From assembly GCA_039513195.1 (NCBI GenBank), contig JBCCRM010000014.1, forward strand, positions 1 to 64,000: DNA of 64,000 bases, given 5' to 3'. The first letter of the stretch is position 1, and each line of letters starts with the position of its first letter. Position numbers and translations under genes: made by a program. This document shows positions 1 through 8,871 of this stretch, piece after piece. Source of the DNA: Thermohalobaculum sp039513195. GTDB lineage: Bacteria; Pseudomonadota; Alphaproteobacteria; Rhodobacterales; Rhodobacteraceae. The notes below the pieces were generated by a model. That model did not search any database, was not told the DNA's origin, and was given only the letters and a program-made list of their open reading frames with translations.

Positions 1-43
1 CTCGGCGCGCTGACCATTGTGCGCTGCTGGCCGCTGCCCAACC

Positions 44-96
44 GGAAAAGCCCTCCACCGCCGGGTGGGTGGGCGGGGGCGGTGGAGGGCTTTTCC
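44..96. terminator. Strong bidirectional Rho-independent terminator after tgt
   Basis: A perfect 19-bp inverted repeat (arms 44-62 and 78-96) encloses a 15-base G-rich loop. Each strand ends its second arm in a CTTTTCC run. The arm begins ten bases past the tgt stop on the minus strand, so it most likely ends tgt transcription. It could equally end a plus-strand transcript entering from the left edge, where bases 1-43 show no gene I can define. Confidence 0.85.
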
Positions 97-105
97 GCCG
101 AACTC

Positions 106-1224
106 TCAAAGTGGCTCGAGATCGCCCTGCTCTCGCCGAGCATGAAAGGCGCGAACGAATTCGACAAAACGCCCGTCGGCGATCGAGCGACGCATGCCGC
201 CCATCAGCTCCTGATAATACCAAAGATTGTGGGCGGTCATCAGCATCGACGCGATGATCTCGCCGGCCTTGTAGACATGGTGGAGATAGGCCCGGGAGTA
301 GCCCATGCAGGCCGGGCAGCTGCAATCCGGATCCAAAGGCCGCGGATCGTCCAGATGGCGGGCATTCTTGATGTTCACCACCCCCATCCGGGTGAAGGCC
401 TGCCCAGTGCGGCCGGACCGGCTCGGCAACACGCAGTCGAACATGTCGATCCCGCGAGCGACGGCACCGACCAGATCGTCGGGCTTGCCGACCCCCATCA
501 AATAGCGCGGCCGGTCCCGCGGCAGCATGCCAGGTGCATAGTCCAGCACGTCGAACATCATCTCCTGACCTTCCCCCACCGCCAGACCGCCGACCGCATA
601 ACCGTCGAAGCCGATCTGGGTCAGCGCCTCCGCACTCTCTCGGCGTAGATCCTCAAAGGTCGAGCCCTGCTGGATCCCGAAGAGCGCATGGCCCGGTCGC
701 TCGCCGAATGCCTCCCGCGAGCGCCGCGCCCAGCGCATCGAAAGCTGCATTGACCCTGCGGCCACCTTCTTCTCTGCCGGAAATGGCGTGCACTCGTCGA
801 AACTCATCACGATGTCCGAACCGAGCAGGCGTTGGATCTCCATGGAGCTTTCCGGCGTCAAATGATGCTTCGACCCGTCGATATGACTCCGAAAGGTCAC
901 GCCGTCCTCGGTCAGCTTGCGCAGCGCCGCCAGGCTCATCACCTGGAACCCACCGCTATCGGTCAGGATCGGCCCCGGCCAGTCCATGAACCTGTGCAGA
1001 CCGCCCAGCCGGGCCACACGCTCCGCTCCCGGACGCAACATCAAGTGGTAGGTGTTGCCGAGCAGGATCTCCGCTCCCGTCGCCGCGACCTGGCCCGGCA
1101 GCATGGCCTTCACGGTGCCCGCGGTGCCGACGGGCATAAAGGCCGGCGTGTGGATCGGGCCGCGGGACGTGTCGATGCGCCCGGCCCTTGCTCCGCCATC
1201 ATCCGCCAGCAGCGTGAATGCCAT
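106..1224 (-). CDS. tgt: Queuine/preQ1 tRNA-ribosyltransferase (tRNA-guanine transglycosylase)
   Basis: Exchanges guanine 34 for preQ1 (or queuine) in GUN-anticodon tRNAs, the insertion step of queuosine synthesis; cytoplasmic, zinc-dependent. The 372-residue product is full length. Visible signatures are DSGGFQVMSL near residue 90 with the conserved Asp89, DECTPFPAEKK, the QGS segment, IDMFDCVLPSRSGR, and the zinc site CSCPACMGYSRAYLHH near the C-terminus. A GTG lies directly before the ATG used here, so the start may be one codon earlier. No queA is adjacent, although queA and tgt often pair. gluQRS at 4.6 kb acts on the same modified nucleoside. Identification is secure. Confidence 0.96.
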   Translation of the reverse strand: MAFTLLADDGGARAGRIDTSRGPIHTPAFMPVGTAGTVKAMLPGQVAATGAEILLGNTYHLMLRPGAERVARLGGLHRFMDWPGPILTDSGGFQVMSLAALRKLTEDGVTFRSHIDGSKHHLTPESSMEIQRLLGSDIVMSFDECTPFPAEKKVAAGSMQLSMRWARRSREAFGERPGHALFGIQQGSTFEDLRRESAEALTQIGFDGYAVGGLAVGEGQEMMFDVLDYAPGMLPRDRPRYLMGVGKPDDLVGAVARGIDMFDCVLPSRSGRTGQAFTRMGVVNIKNARHLDDPRPLDPDCSCPACMGYSRAYLHHVYKAGEIIASMLMTAHNLWYYQELMGGMRRSIADGRFVEFVRAFHARREQGDLEPL

Positions 1225-1623
1225 CACGCGCTGGCACCCAGTGGTCGGCGCGGCTCTCCAAGGACGTCATTCATCTTCACGATCGTCTTGCGCTCCTTCC
1301 GGCCCGGGCGGATGCTCCCTGCCCTGCTGGATGCAACCGATTTCCATCGCACCGATCGCGCTGCCGGACCCTCTACCGCCGAGTGCTCGGCACTCGCGCG
1401 CCTTACACCCCCGAGGTCCGACATGCCACCGCCGACAGGTATGTGTCGCACAACGGCAAGCCGTGCCTTGGACGCCTGACGCCCCACACGGTACCGGCCT
1501 GTATCCGCGAGGATGCACGGGAACACGGCAAAGACGCTACCGCACCGCCGCTTAGCTTAGGCCCTGGACGCTCGGAAGCGATATTTCTATATCTACCGGA
1601 TGGACAGCCGAGGACCGGAGACC
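1225..1623. other. Intergenic region between tgt and sufT
   Basis: About 400 bases between divergent genes. A 100-codon minus-strand frame ends in a TGATG overlap with the tgt ATG, but its composition is unconvincing and I recognise nothing in it. The stretch at 1555-1600 is AT-richer (gatatttctatatctacc) and is the likely promoter area for sufT. No RNA gene or repeat was seen. Confidence 0.4.
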
Positions 1624-1983
1624 ATGCCCGACACAGTGCCGCAAGAGGGCGAGCCCCTGATTCCGCCGTCGTCGACGGAGCACCCGCTTTACGAGGAGGT
1701 GGTGTCGGCATGCCGTGCGGTCTACGATCCGGAGATCCCGGTGAATATCTACGATCTCGGCCTGATTTACTCGATCCGGATCGGTGACGACGCACATGTC
1801 GATGTGGACATGACCCTGACAGCTCCGGGATGCCCAGTCGCGGGGGAGATGCCGGGCTGGGTCGCTGACTCGATCGAACCGCTGCCCGGCGTGAAATCGG
1901 TCGATGTCCGCCTGGTTTGGGAGCCGCCCTGGGGCATGGACCGGCTTTCGGACGAGGCGCGGCTGGAACTCGGCCTTCTCTGA
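1624..1983 (+). CDS. sufT: SufT-like Fe-S assembly protein (MIP18/DUF59 family)
   Basis: A small DUF59/MIP18 protein of 119 residues, the family that includes SufT and PaaD and helps maturation of Fe-S proteins. The hallmark is the segment YDPEIPVNIYDLGLIY followed by a beta strand and TLTAPGCPVAGEMPG, with the conserved Cys in TAPGCP. The C-terminus WEPPWGMDRLSDEAR LELGLL matches the family's usual WxPPWxxxxxSxxAR-xELG ending. An ATG 24 bases earlier is possible, but GGAG seven bases upstream favours this start. It lies 12 bases ahead of an IscA/SufA-type gene, so the two are likely cotranscribed. No other suf gene is in the window; the main suf operon must be elsewhere. Confidence 0.9.
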   Translation: MPDTVPQEGEPLIPPSSTEHPLYEEVVSACRAVYDPEIPVNIYDLGLIYSIRIGDDAHVDVDMTLTAPGCPVAGEMPGWVADSIEPLPGVKSVDVRLVWEPPWGMDRLSDEARLELGLL

Positions 1984-1995
1984 GCGAGGACGACC

Positions 1996-2346
1996 ATGTT
2001 TGGCATTCCCGGCAACGACCCCGTCACTCTCACCCCAGCCGCGATCAGGCGGATCCAGGCGCTGATGGGCAGCGGCGAGGTGAAGGGCCTGCGCATCGGC
2101 GTCAAGAAGGGCGGCTGTGCCGGGATGGAATACACCATGGAGCATGCGACCGAAATCGGCAGCCACGACGCCGTGGTCGAAAAGGATGGCGCAAGGGTCA
2201 TGATCGCGCCCATGGCGCAGATGTTCCTGATCGGGACCGAGATCGACTACAAAACCTCGCTCCTGGAAAGCGGCTTTGTGTTCAATAACCCCAATGTCGC
2301 GGAAAGCTGCGGCTGCGGCGAGTCGATCAAGTTCAAAGACGCCTGA
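1996..2346 (+). CDS. HesB/IscA-family iron-sulfur cluster carrier (SufA/ErpA type)
   Basis: A-type carrier that accepts Fe-S clusters from the scaffold and passes them to apoproteins in the cytoplasm. At 116 residues it is standard size. The three conserved cysteines are present: Cys41 in KGGCAGMEY, and Cys105 and Cys107 in the C-terminal SCGCGES. It follows the SufT-like gene with a short gap, a common alphaproteobacterial pairing. Family membership is clear, but which member (SufA, IscA or ErpA) cannot be told from the sequence alone. Confidence 0.93.
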   Translation: MFGIPGNDPVTLTPAAIRRIQALMGSGEVKGLRIGVKKGGCAGMEYTMEHATEIGSHDAVVEKDGARVMIAPMAQMFLIGTEIDYKTSLLESGFVFNNPNVAESCGCGESIKFKDA

Positions 2347-2350
2347 ACCG

Positions 2351-2707
2351 GTGGCCGCCAGTGCTGCCTTCCAGGACTTTGTGCGGGATTTGTTGGTGGG
2401 CCTCGGCCCCCTGAGCATCAAGCGCATGTTCGGGGGAGCAGGCATTTTCTGCGGCGATGCTATGATTGGCCTGATTGCCGACGACACGCTCTACCTAAAA
2501 ACCGACGAGCGGCTGGCCGAGGCCTACGAGGCCGCGGGCTCCGAGCCGTTCGTCTATGAAGCCAAAGGCAAAACAACGGTGATGAGCTATTGGCGTCTGC
2601 CCGATAGCGCCATGGACGACCCAGAGGAAGCGCTCGGCTGGGCGCGCCGGTCCCTCGTTCCCGCCGAGGCCGCGGCGGCGAAAAAGCGCCGCTCCGCGAC
2701 AGGCTGA
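2351..2707 (+). CDS. TfoX/Sxy N-terminal domain protein
   Basis: About 118 residues matching the TfoX N-terminal domain: LGPLSIKRMFGGAGIFCGDAMIGLIADDTLYLKTD then EPFVYEAKGKTTVMSYWRLPD. The C-terminal TfoX domain is absent, as in many stand-alone alphaproteobacterial homologues. In gammaproteobacteria full Sxy/TfoX activates competence genes with CRP; no such role is established for these short forms. The start is uncertain. I use GTG at 2351, five bases after the upstream stop, because codons before it overlap the IscA-type gene and look non-native; an ATG at 2276 is in frame. It probably forms one transcript with the two Fe-S genes. Confidence 0.82.
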   Translation: MAASAAFQDFVRDLLVGLGPLSIKRMFGGAGIFCGDAMIGLIADDTLYLKTDERLAEAYEAAGSEPFVYEAKGKTTVMSYWRLPDSAMDDPEEALGWARRSLVPAEAAAAKKRRSATG

Positions 2708-2794
2708 AAGACCGGGGGCCGGCCTACAATTCTCGCCATTGCCGAAGCTCCAGCGGGCCACTAGAACCCGCCTGGAGCAAGATGGTGGTGATTT

Positions 2795-3541
2795 ATGGCT
2801 CGACGCATGCTTGTCGCTGGAAACTGGAAGATGAACGGGCTGCGGGCCCAGACCGCCGAGCTTGATGCGGTGATCGATGGCGCGCGCAGCGCCGCGGCGG
2901 ATGTTTTGATTTGCCCGCCGATGACCCTGTTGGCCACCTTTGCAGAGATAGCCCACGGCACGACGGTTTCGGTCGGTGCGCAGGACTGCCATTGGGCAGC
3001 GAGCGGTGCGCATACTGGCGATGTCTCTGCGGAGATGATCGCTGATGCCGGTGCGAAATATGTCATCCTGGGCCATTCCGAACGCCGCGCGGACCATGGC
3101 GAGAGCGATGCTGATGTGCTAGCGAAAATGGGGGCAGCACGCCGGGCAGGCCTGGCGCCAGTTGTATGTGTCGGCGAGAGCGAGGCAGAGCGCGACGCCA
3201 ATCGCGCCGAAGAGGTGGTGGCAGCGCAGATCGATGGCTCGATCCCTGAGCAGATCGGCGAGACCGGGTTGGTTATCGCCTATGAGCCGGTCTGGGCAAT
3301 CGGCACGGGACGGACGCCGACGACCGAGGAAATCGCAGCCATGCACGCCTTCATCCGGGCGCGGCTGGCGAACCGGTTCGGGGCGGAGGCCGCGGTGGCG
3401 ATCCGAGTGCTCTATGGCGGCTCGGTCAAGCCCGGCAATGCCGCCGAGATTTTCGCGCTCGAGAATGTCGATGGCGGACTGATCGGCGGGGCAAGCCTGA
3501 AGGCCGCGGACTTTCTCGCTGTGATCGAAGCCGCGGCCTAA
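2795..3541 (+). CDS. tpiA: Triosephosphate isomerase
   Basis: Interconverts dihydroxyacetone phosphate and glyceraldehyde 3-phosphate in glycolysis, gluconeogenesis and the Calvin cycle; a cytoplasmic TIM-barrel dimer. Full length at 248 residues. Catalytic residues are Asn10 and Lys12 (NWKMNG), His94 (ILGHSERR) and Glu164 (AYEPVWAIGTG), with phosphate-binding YGGSVKPGNA and GLIGGASL near the C-terminus. It stands alone, 87 bases after the TfoX-like gene, and faces the minus-strand gene ending at 3606. No terminator with a T tract was seen in the 64-base convergent gap. Confidence 0.97.
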   Translation: MARRMLVAGNWKMNGLRAQTAELDAVIDGARSAAADVLICPPMTLLATFAEIAHGTTVSVGAQDCHWAASGAHTGDVSAEMIADAGAKYVILGHSERRADHGESDADVLAKMGAARRAGLAPVVCVGESEAERDANRAEEVVAAQIDGSIPEQIGETGLVIAYEPVWAIGTGRTPTTEEIAAMHAFIRARLANRFGAEAAVAIRVLYGGSVKPGNAAEIFALENVDGGLIGGASLKAADFLAVIEAAA

Positions 3542-3605
3542 TCCACCCCTCGCCGACCGAAAAGCTCAGGCGCCCCCGGTCGTCGACATCGAAAGGGACG
3601 GCTGC

Positions 3606-4496
3606 TCAGTTCAGCTTGTTACGGGCTTGGCCGATCCAATCATCTCGGAAGCAGCGCCCCTTAAAGGCTGTCAGATTCTCGTCAACCCAGGCAAGGTCGC
3701 CTTCGCTGAACGCCGCGATCTGCGTGAACTTGTAGATACCGAGCCCGTTCAACTGCTTTTCGAGCCCTGGGCCTATGCCCTTGATCAGCTTTAGGTCGTC
3801 CGGGTCCTTCGGTGCGATATGAAGCAAACCGGGAGGTTCTTTGCTCGGCGCCGCGGCCGGGGCGACGGTCAGCGGCAGTTCCGCGGTCTTGGGCTTTTCC
3901 ACCGGCTTGGCGGTGGGCTTCGCGGCGGGCGCCACGGCCATCACGGATTTCGATACGGCGGGCTCAACTGCAGCAGGCTTCGGCGTTTCAACTTTCGCTG
4001 CCGGTTTTGGCACCTCGACCTTTGCTGTGGGCTTTGGCGCCTCGACCTTTGCTGTGGGCTTTGGCGCCTCGACCTTCGCGGCAGGCTTTGGTGCCTCAGC
4101 CTTGGCGACGGGCGCAGGTTTTGATGGCGAGGCCTTTTTCGCCGGCGTCTCCACCTTCACCTCGGCCTTGGCGACAGGTTTCGGGGCTGTTTTCGCCTTT
4201 GGTGGCTTCGGGGTGGCCGGCTTCGAAGCGGCGGGTTTGGCAGGGGCCCGTTTAGCAGGCATGCCGCCAACGCGGCGGAGCGCAACCACATCCGCCGAAG
4301 GCTCGCCAGTACCAGACCCGTTCTTAGCGACAGCCGAGCCAACCTCTATCCCAAACGGCACCGGCACCATGTTCGCAAAGCGCCACTCGACGCCGAACAG
4401 AGGGGCCGTGGGAAAGAAGCTCACCCAGAACTCAAAGGCGTCCTTGGCCGGACCGGACCAGGCTGCCATCGCGCTATCTGCCGCTTTTTTTGACAT
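3606..4496 (-). CDS. Repeat-linker protein with C-terminal helix-hairpin-helix domain
   Basis: A 296-residue protein of three parts. Residues 1-45 are a partly hydrophobic N-terminus (DAFEFWVSFFPTAPLFGVEWRF). Residues 80-215 are a Lys/Pro/Ala-rich linker with nonapeptide repeats close to KVEAPKPTA. The last 70 residues form a helix-hairpin-helix-type domain (DDLKLIKGIGPGLEKQLNGLGIYKFTQIAAFSEGDLAWVDENL) like that found as an extension of some alphaproteobacterial NuoE proteins. The domain usually binds nucleic acid or mediates protein contacts, but the role here is unknown. A phasin-like granule role is a loose alternative for the N-terminus. Divergent from gluQRS. Confidence 0.75.
   Translation of the reverse strand: MSKKAADSAMAAWSGPAKDAFEFWVSFFPTAPLFGVEWRFANMVPVPFGIEVGSAVAKNGSGTGEPSADVVALRRVGGMPAKRAPAKPAASKPATPKPPKAKTAPKPVAKAEVKVETPAKKASPSKPAPVAKAEAPKPAAKVEAPKPTAKVEAPKPTAKVEVPKPAAKVETPKPAAVEPAVSKSVMAVAPAAKPTAKPVEKPKTAELPLTVAPAAAPSKEPPGLLHIAPKDPDDLKLIKGIGPGLEKQLNGLGIYKFTQIAAFSEGDLAWVDENLTAFKGRCFRDDWIGQARNKLN
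3967..4101 (-). repeat. Five tandem 27-bp units coding nonapeptide repeats
   Basis: Five contiguous 27-bp units lie inside the HHH-protein gene. Units 4021-4047 and 4048-4074 are identical, and the flanking units 3967-3993, 3994-4020 and 4075-4101 are diverged copies. Each encodes a K/P/A-rich nonapeptide such as KVEAPKPTA. The identical central pair implies recent duplication, so copy number may differ between strains. Confidence 0.9.
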
Positions 4497-4588
4497 TGAG
4501 ACATCCCTACTGTGCGTTTCACGGTCGTTCTACCGATACGAATGCTGCAATGCAACATTTTTCCAGTTACCGCAGAACTATCCTGGAC

Positions 4589-5461
4589 ATGCCTGCCGAG
4601 TTTTCCGCCTCCTTTGCAACCCGTTTTGCACCGAGCCCGACGGGCCGCCTGCATCTCGGCCATGCGTTCAGCGCCGTCGTCGGATGGCGGCAGGCGCGGC
4701 GCGCCGGCGGTCGGTTTCTGCTGCGGCTGGAGGATCTCGACGGGGGCCGCTGCCGCGAGAGCTATGTGGACGGTATCCTCGCCGATCTCACCTGGCTCGG
4801 TGTCGATTGGGACGAGCCCGTGGTCCGTCAGTCCGACCGCCTCGACCTCTACCAGCAAGGCCTAGAAACCCTTTGGAATCGTGGCATCGTCTATCGGTGC
4901 ATCTGCACCCGACGCGACATTGCCGCTGCGATCGAGGCACCGCAGGAAGGTGGGATGATCGGCCCAGACGGCCCGGTCTATCCTGGCACTTGTCGCGACG
5001 CGGGGCACGGCATGGAGACACCTCACGCGCTGCGCTTGAACCTCGCCGGGGCGATCGACGCCCTCGGCGGCCCATCGGCAGTAAGTGGCCTCGGCTTTGA
5101 AGAGACGGCACCCCCGGCCAGACGGGTTTCCCTGGACCCACAGGATCTGCTGACCGGCACCGGCGATATCGTTCTGCGCCGGCGGGATGGCGCGCCCGCC
5201 TATCACCTTGCGGTTGTGATCGACGATGCCGATCAAGGGGTGACCTGCGTGACTCGTGGGCAAGATCTTGCGCCAGCGGCGCCGATCCAGCGGCTGTTGC
5301 AATCTCTGCTGGCCCTACCGGAAGTCGCCTACCACCATCACCGTTTGATCCGGGACGACGAGGGCCGGCGTTTGGCGAAACGCCACGACGCCCTGTCGCT
5401 CGCGGCCCTGCAGGAGGCCGGCGCGACGCCGGCAGAGATCCTACGCCGCCTGGGCCTCTAG
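4589..5461 (+). CDS. gluQ: Glutamyl-Q tRNA(Asp) synthetase
   Basis: A truncated glutamyl-tRNA synthetase paralogue that activates glutamate and attaches it to queuosine 34 of tRNA(Asp). At 290 residues it has the catalytic domain but lacks the anticodon-binding half of GltX, as expected. The class I HIGH motif is HLGH in FAPSPTGRLHLGHAFSA, followed by RLEDLDGGRCR; the KMSKS counterpart is RLAKRHD. Zinc-ligand cysteines occur in YRCICTRRD and a later Cys in TCRDAG. ATG at 4589 is chosen because the family begins just before FAPSPTG; the frame stays open upstream. Its stop overlaps the stop of the convergent AsmA-like gene by four bases. Confidence 0.94.
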   Translation: MPAEFSASFATRFAPSPTGRLHLGHAFSAVVGWRQARRAGGRFLLRLEDLDGGRCRESYVDGILADLTWLGVDWDEPVVRQSDRLDLYQQGLETLWNRGIVYRCICTRRDIAAAIEAPQEGGMIGPDGPVYPGTCRDAGHGMETPHALRLNLAGAIDALGGPSAVSGLGFEETAPPARRVSLDPQDLLTGTGDIVLRRRDGAPAYHLAVVIDDADQGVTCVTRGQDLAPAAPIQRLLQSLLALPEVAYHHHRLIRDDEGRRLAKRHDALSLAALQEAGATPAEILRRLGL

Positions 5462-8400
5462 TTGTCCCTTTGCAACCCTTCGAGAAACCGGGCATCCGGC
5501 TCTTGCCCGCGTTTGGAAAACAGGTTCCGCAGCAATCCAGGCGTCAACAGCGACAGAGGGTTCACCCGGATCGTCGGGTCCGCGAGCTTGCCGGTCACCT
5601 GGAACGTCATCGCAAAGATCCCCTCGCCCTCACCCCCCGACAGGATCCGCCCCAGCACCGGTACATTGTCGAGCGCGCCGGTCACTGCATAAGCGGGCGA
5701 GATCACCCCGGCCAGGTCGAGCGTCCCAGCGTCCTCATCCACGGTGCCGTCGACCTTCAAGGCCAGTGCGGGACTGGTCGCGACGGATGTGCCGAGCGTC
5801 AGCACCCCATCGCCATAGGCGAACGGGATATCGACGCGGCGGAACCGAATGCCGCCGCCTTGCGCTTCGTCCAAAGCCTCGTTGGCACCGCCTTCCTCCA
5901 GGATCGATTGAAAAGTCAGCGCATTGCGGACCACCAGGTCGCCGATCTGCGCGCGGCCGGAGAAGTCGGTGACGTCGTCCGGCGCGATCTGTGCATCCAA
6001 GGTCAGATCGCCGCCGGTGGCGCCCATGAAGAACCCGGCCGCGGACAGGAGTCGACCGGCATCGCTGGAGGTTAGACGCAACGTGCCTGGCTCGCCGACC
6101 TCGTTGACGTAATCCATGCGAAACGGCGCCTGCCGCGCCACCTGACCGGTCGCCTCCAAGGTGACGGCGCCGTCCGACAGCCGCCGATAGGTACCGCCCA
6201 CCGGCGAGAGCGTGATCTTCGGTCCGACGATGACCTCCTCGACATTGAAGTCGATCAGCAAGGGCGCGCCGGTGATTACGGCATCCTCGTCGCCGCGATC
6301 TTCGAACACCGCCGTGTCGAAACGCGCGCCGGTTAGGGTGACGACGAGCGCCCCCTCGTCGTCGAGACGGACAACCAGATCGAGATCGGCCTTCTCGCCG
6401 AGACGGAACTGCGACAACGCCGCTCGCTCCAGGCGCCCTTGGTGGCTAAAGCGGGCGGTGCCGGTGGCGGAGAGATCGGCGGCGGAGAGTTCGAAACCCT
6501 CGATCACGATCCCTTCACCGATCCGACCGCGGGCGGTCAACGCGCCGGGTGCCCCCGCGGGTTTCGACCAGTCGACCGTCTTCGGATCGAGCGCAGCCGG
6601 CGTCAGATCGGCAGAGATCTCAACCGCTGCATCGCCCGCCCCACTCTGGGCAATCCGCGCCTGGATAGGGATTTCGCCGGCGGGGAAGATATCGCCGCCC
6701 ATGCCGTGGCGGGCCAGGATATCCGGCGTCAGCGCACCCGAGATGCGGATCTGCCGGCGCGACGGCGTCTCACCATAGATCTCGCGCCAGTCGACGGTCA
6801 GCGGCACATCGTCGAGCGCGAGATCGCCGGAGATCCGCATCTCCTCGATCGTGGCGAGGAGGAGCAGCCGCTCGGCGGTCGCTATGGCGGCGGGTCCGTC
6901 TCCGCCATCGGGCACGGGCAACACCACATCGGTCAGATCCGCGCGCGAGGTAACGTCGATCTGCTCCAGCAGCAGGTCTTGGATCAGCGGGAACCGCAGG
7001 GCGGTAACGATCCGCGCCTGACCGCCGACCGTTTCCGGATCGAGCCCCAGTTTCGAAACAAACCCCAATGGTTCCTCGTCGATCAGCCCCAGCGCCGCCC
7101 GCGTCGGCCCGGTCACGCGCAGATCGATATCCGCCGGCGTCACCTCGCCCCAGAGATCGTCGATGACGATGGAGGAGCCGTCGAGGCGCAGCGGTGCCCC
7201 GGCCCCTTGCGCGATCTCGCCCCGGTCCATGCTGAGCGTGAAGTCGTGCAGCGTCAGATGCGCCCGGCCGTGGGCGCCGGTAATCGGCGGCATCTCGCCC
7301 AGATAACGGGAGGTGAGGTCCGCATAGCGCAAGTCTAAATTCACCTCCGGGTCGCCCTCACCGATGCGGAAATGGGCGACCAGATCCTCGATAACACCGC
7401 TTACCAGATTGTCCGCCACCCAGTTGCGGGCATTGACCGCGGCTGGCAGCGGCCAGTGGGCGATCATATCCGCGATGGTCACCTGGCGCCCGGCGACGCG
7501 CAGATCCGTATGCCAGCCGCCGCTTGTGGGTCGGATCTTACCCTGCAGATCGAAGGACAGCGGACCGCGGTTCAGTCGCGCATCTGCGACGGTTGTGGTT
7601 AGCGACTCGAGATCGACTTCGCCGACGATCTGCCCACCATCGAAGTGCAAGGGTTCGGCGAAGACCTCGGGTAAATCGAGATCCAACCGCTTCACGCTGA
7701 GTTGGCCGACCGCGCGGCCGCGCCCACCTGGCTCGTCCCGCTCGATGCCCAGCAGGCCGGTCATCGCCGCCTGAATGGCCGGGGCCCTTACCGTGAGTTC
7801 AGAGATGTCGAGGCGCTCGGCCTCCGGATCGACGCGGAAGCGGGTTTCGATCAGATCGAAGGATTGCGGCTCCGCCTCCGCGACCATGAGCCTGCCGTTT
7901 TCGGTGCGGATCAGCCCCTGCACATCGCTGATCCCGCCGGTGCGACCCAGGGCTGCGGACAGCCGTGCTTCGACCGGCGCATCGATCATCTTTAGCCATT
8001 CCAGCCCAGCAATCTCGTCTGCCAGATACCGAGGACGGAAATTGTCGAGCGCAATCCGAATCCGCGAGCTTTCGGCACCTCGCCGGCGATTGGCGGCGAT
8101 CCGGATCCGCGCCCGGCGCGAATTCCGTTGCGTCAGCGAAATCGTCGCAGTGACGACCAACCCATCGGCATCGCGCCAAAGCTCCAGATCCGTGTCGACT
8201 GTACGCCCGATCTGCACGCCGGCCGGATCGAAATAGCTCACCGTCGCGTCGCTCACGCTAACGCCCGCTAGGCGCGCCAGTTCCTCCACCGCCGGGGCGT
8301 CGCCGACCAGCCCGTCGAGCACACGCGCCAAGGCATCCATGCCGCCCGCTGCTGACCCCTGCCCTGCGCCGCTCTCGGCCGGTTCTGCCCCGACGCCCAA

Positions 8401-8871
8401 GCCGACCCGCAGTCGGCCATCGGCGCTGCGGACCACCCGCGCCTCCGGACGGATCAGGGTCAGGCGCACCGGCTGCAGGCGACCGCTCAGCAAGTCAGAG
8501 AGGTGGAAGGTCGCCGAAAGCTTCGGCACTGCAAAGACCGGCTCGCCGGCCATGGTGGTGACGCGCACGTCTTCGAACTGAACGGCGGGTTTCTCCGCCC
8601 CATCCGCCAAGGCAAGGACGACGCGCCCGATCGAGACCCGGTTCTCGGTGGAGCCTTCGTTCAACGTCTCGCTCGCCATTTCGGCGAGGTAAGGCAGCTG
8701 GATCGGCCCCTCCATCAGGCGGAGGTAGAGGAGACCGACGGCAATTGCCGCGATCAGGGCACCGCCGATGATCGAACGGAGGCAGAGGCCCAAACTACGG
8801 ACCCAAAAGCCCCGGCGGCGGCGGCGCGGCGGCAAAGGGGGGGTCACGCCAGGTGGCGGGGTCGAGATCAC
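5458..8871 (-). CDS. YhdP-type AsmA-like membrane protein (DUF3971)
   Basis: An 1137-residue inner-membrane-anchored periplasmic protein. Residues 13-30 are a basic cytoplasmic tail and one transmembrane helix spans about 30-52, followed by a long beta-rich region. The middle (about 330-700) matches DUF3971, with a C-terminal AsmA-like domain (AGTLDLAGVISPAYAVTGALDNVPVLGRILSGGEGEGIFAMTFQVTGKLADPTIRVNPLSLLTPG). YhdP, TamB and YdbH of this superfamily form hydrophobic bridges moving phospholipids between inner and outer membrane. A YdbH system lies at 26-29 kb. It appears monocistronic, convergent with gluQ. Confidence 0.88.
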   Translation of the reverse strand: MISTPPPGVTPPLPPRRRRRGFWVRSLGLCLRSIIGGALIAAIAVGLLYLRLMEGPIQLPYLAEMASETLNEGSTENRVSIGRVVLALADGAEKPAVQFEDVRVTTMAGEPVFAVPKLSATFHLSDLLSGRLQPVRLTLIRPEARVVRSADGRLRVGLGVGAEPAESGAGQGSAAGGMDALARVLDGLVGDAPAVEELARLAGVSVSDATVSYFDPAGVQIGRTVDTDLELWRDADGLVVTATISLTQRNSRRARIRIAANRRRGAESSRIRIALDNFRPRYLADEIAGLEWLKMIDAPVEARLSAALGRTGGISDVQGLIRTENGRLMVAEAEPQSFDLIETRFRVDPEAERLDISELTVRAPAIQAAMTGLLGIERDEPGGRGRAVGQLSVKRLDLDLPEVFAEPLHFDGGQIVGEVDLESLTTTVADARLNRGPLSFDLQGKIRPTSGGWHTDLRVAGRQVTIADMIAHWPLPAAVNARNWVADNLVSGVIEDLVAHFRIGEGDPEVNLDLRYADLTSRYLGEMPPITGAHGRAHLTLHDFTLSMDRGEIAQGAGAPLRLDGSSIVIDDLWGEVTPADIDLRVTGPTRAALGLIDEEPLGFVSKLGLDPETVGGQARIVTALRFPLIQDLLLEQIDVTSRADLTDVVLPVPDGGDGPAAIATAERLLLLATIEEMRISGDLALDDVPLTVDWREIYGETPSRRQIRISGALTPDILARHGMGGDIFPAGEIPIQARIAQSGAGDAAVEISADLTPAALDPKTVDWSKPAGAPGALTARGRIGEGIVIEGFELSAADLSATGTARFSHQGRLERAALSQFRLGEKADLDLVVRLDDEGALVVTLTGARFDTAVFEDRGDEDAVITGAPLLIDFNVEEVIVGPKITLSPVGGTYRRLSDGAVTLEATGQVARQAPFRMDYVNEVGEPGTLRLTSSDAGRLLSAAGFFMGATGGDLTLDAQIAPDDVTDFSGRAQIGDLVVRNALTFQSILEEGGANEALDEAQGGGIRFRRVDIPFAYGDGVLTLGTSVATSPALALKVDGTVDEDAGTLDLAGVISPAYAVTGALDNVPVLGRILSGGEGEGIFAMTFQVTGKLADPTIRVNPLSLLTPGLLRNLFSKRGQEPDARFLEGLQRDN

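Noticed and set aside
1224..1526. A 100-codon minus-strand gene overlapping the tgt start (TGATG)
   Set aside because: No recognisable family, no good ribosome site, Arg/Ser/Gly-rich composition typical of random frames in this GC range.
3841..5100. A 419-codon plus-strand frame antisense to the HHH gene and over gluQ
   Set aside because: It is the mirror image of the A/K/P repeats followed by a wrong frame of gluQ; no start signal or homology.
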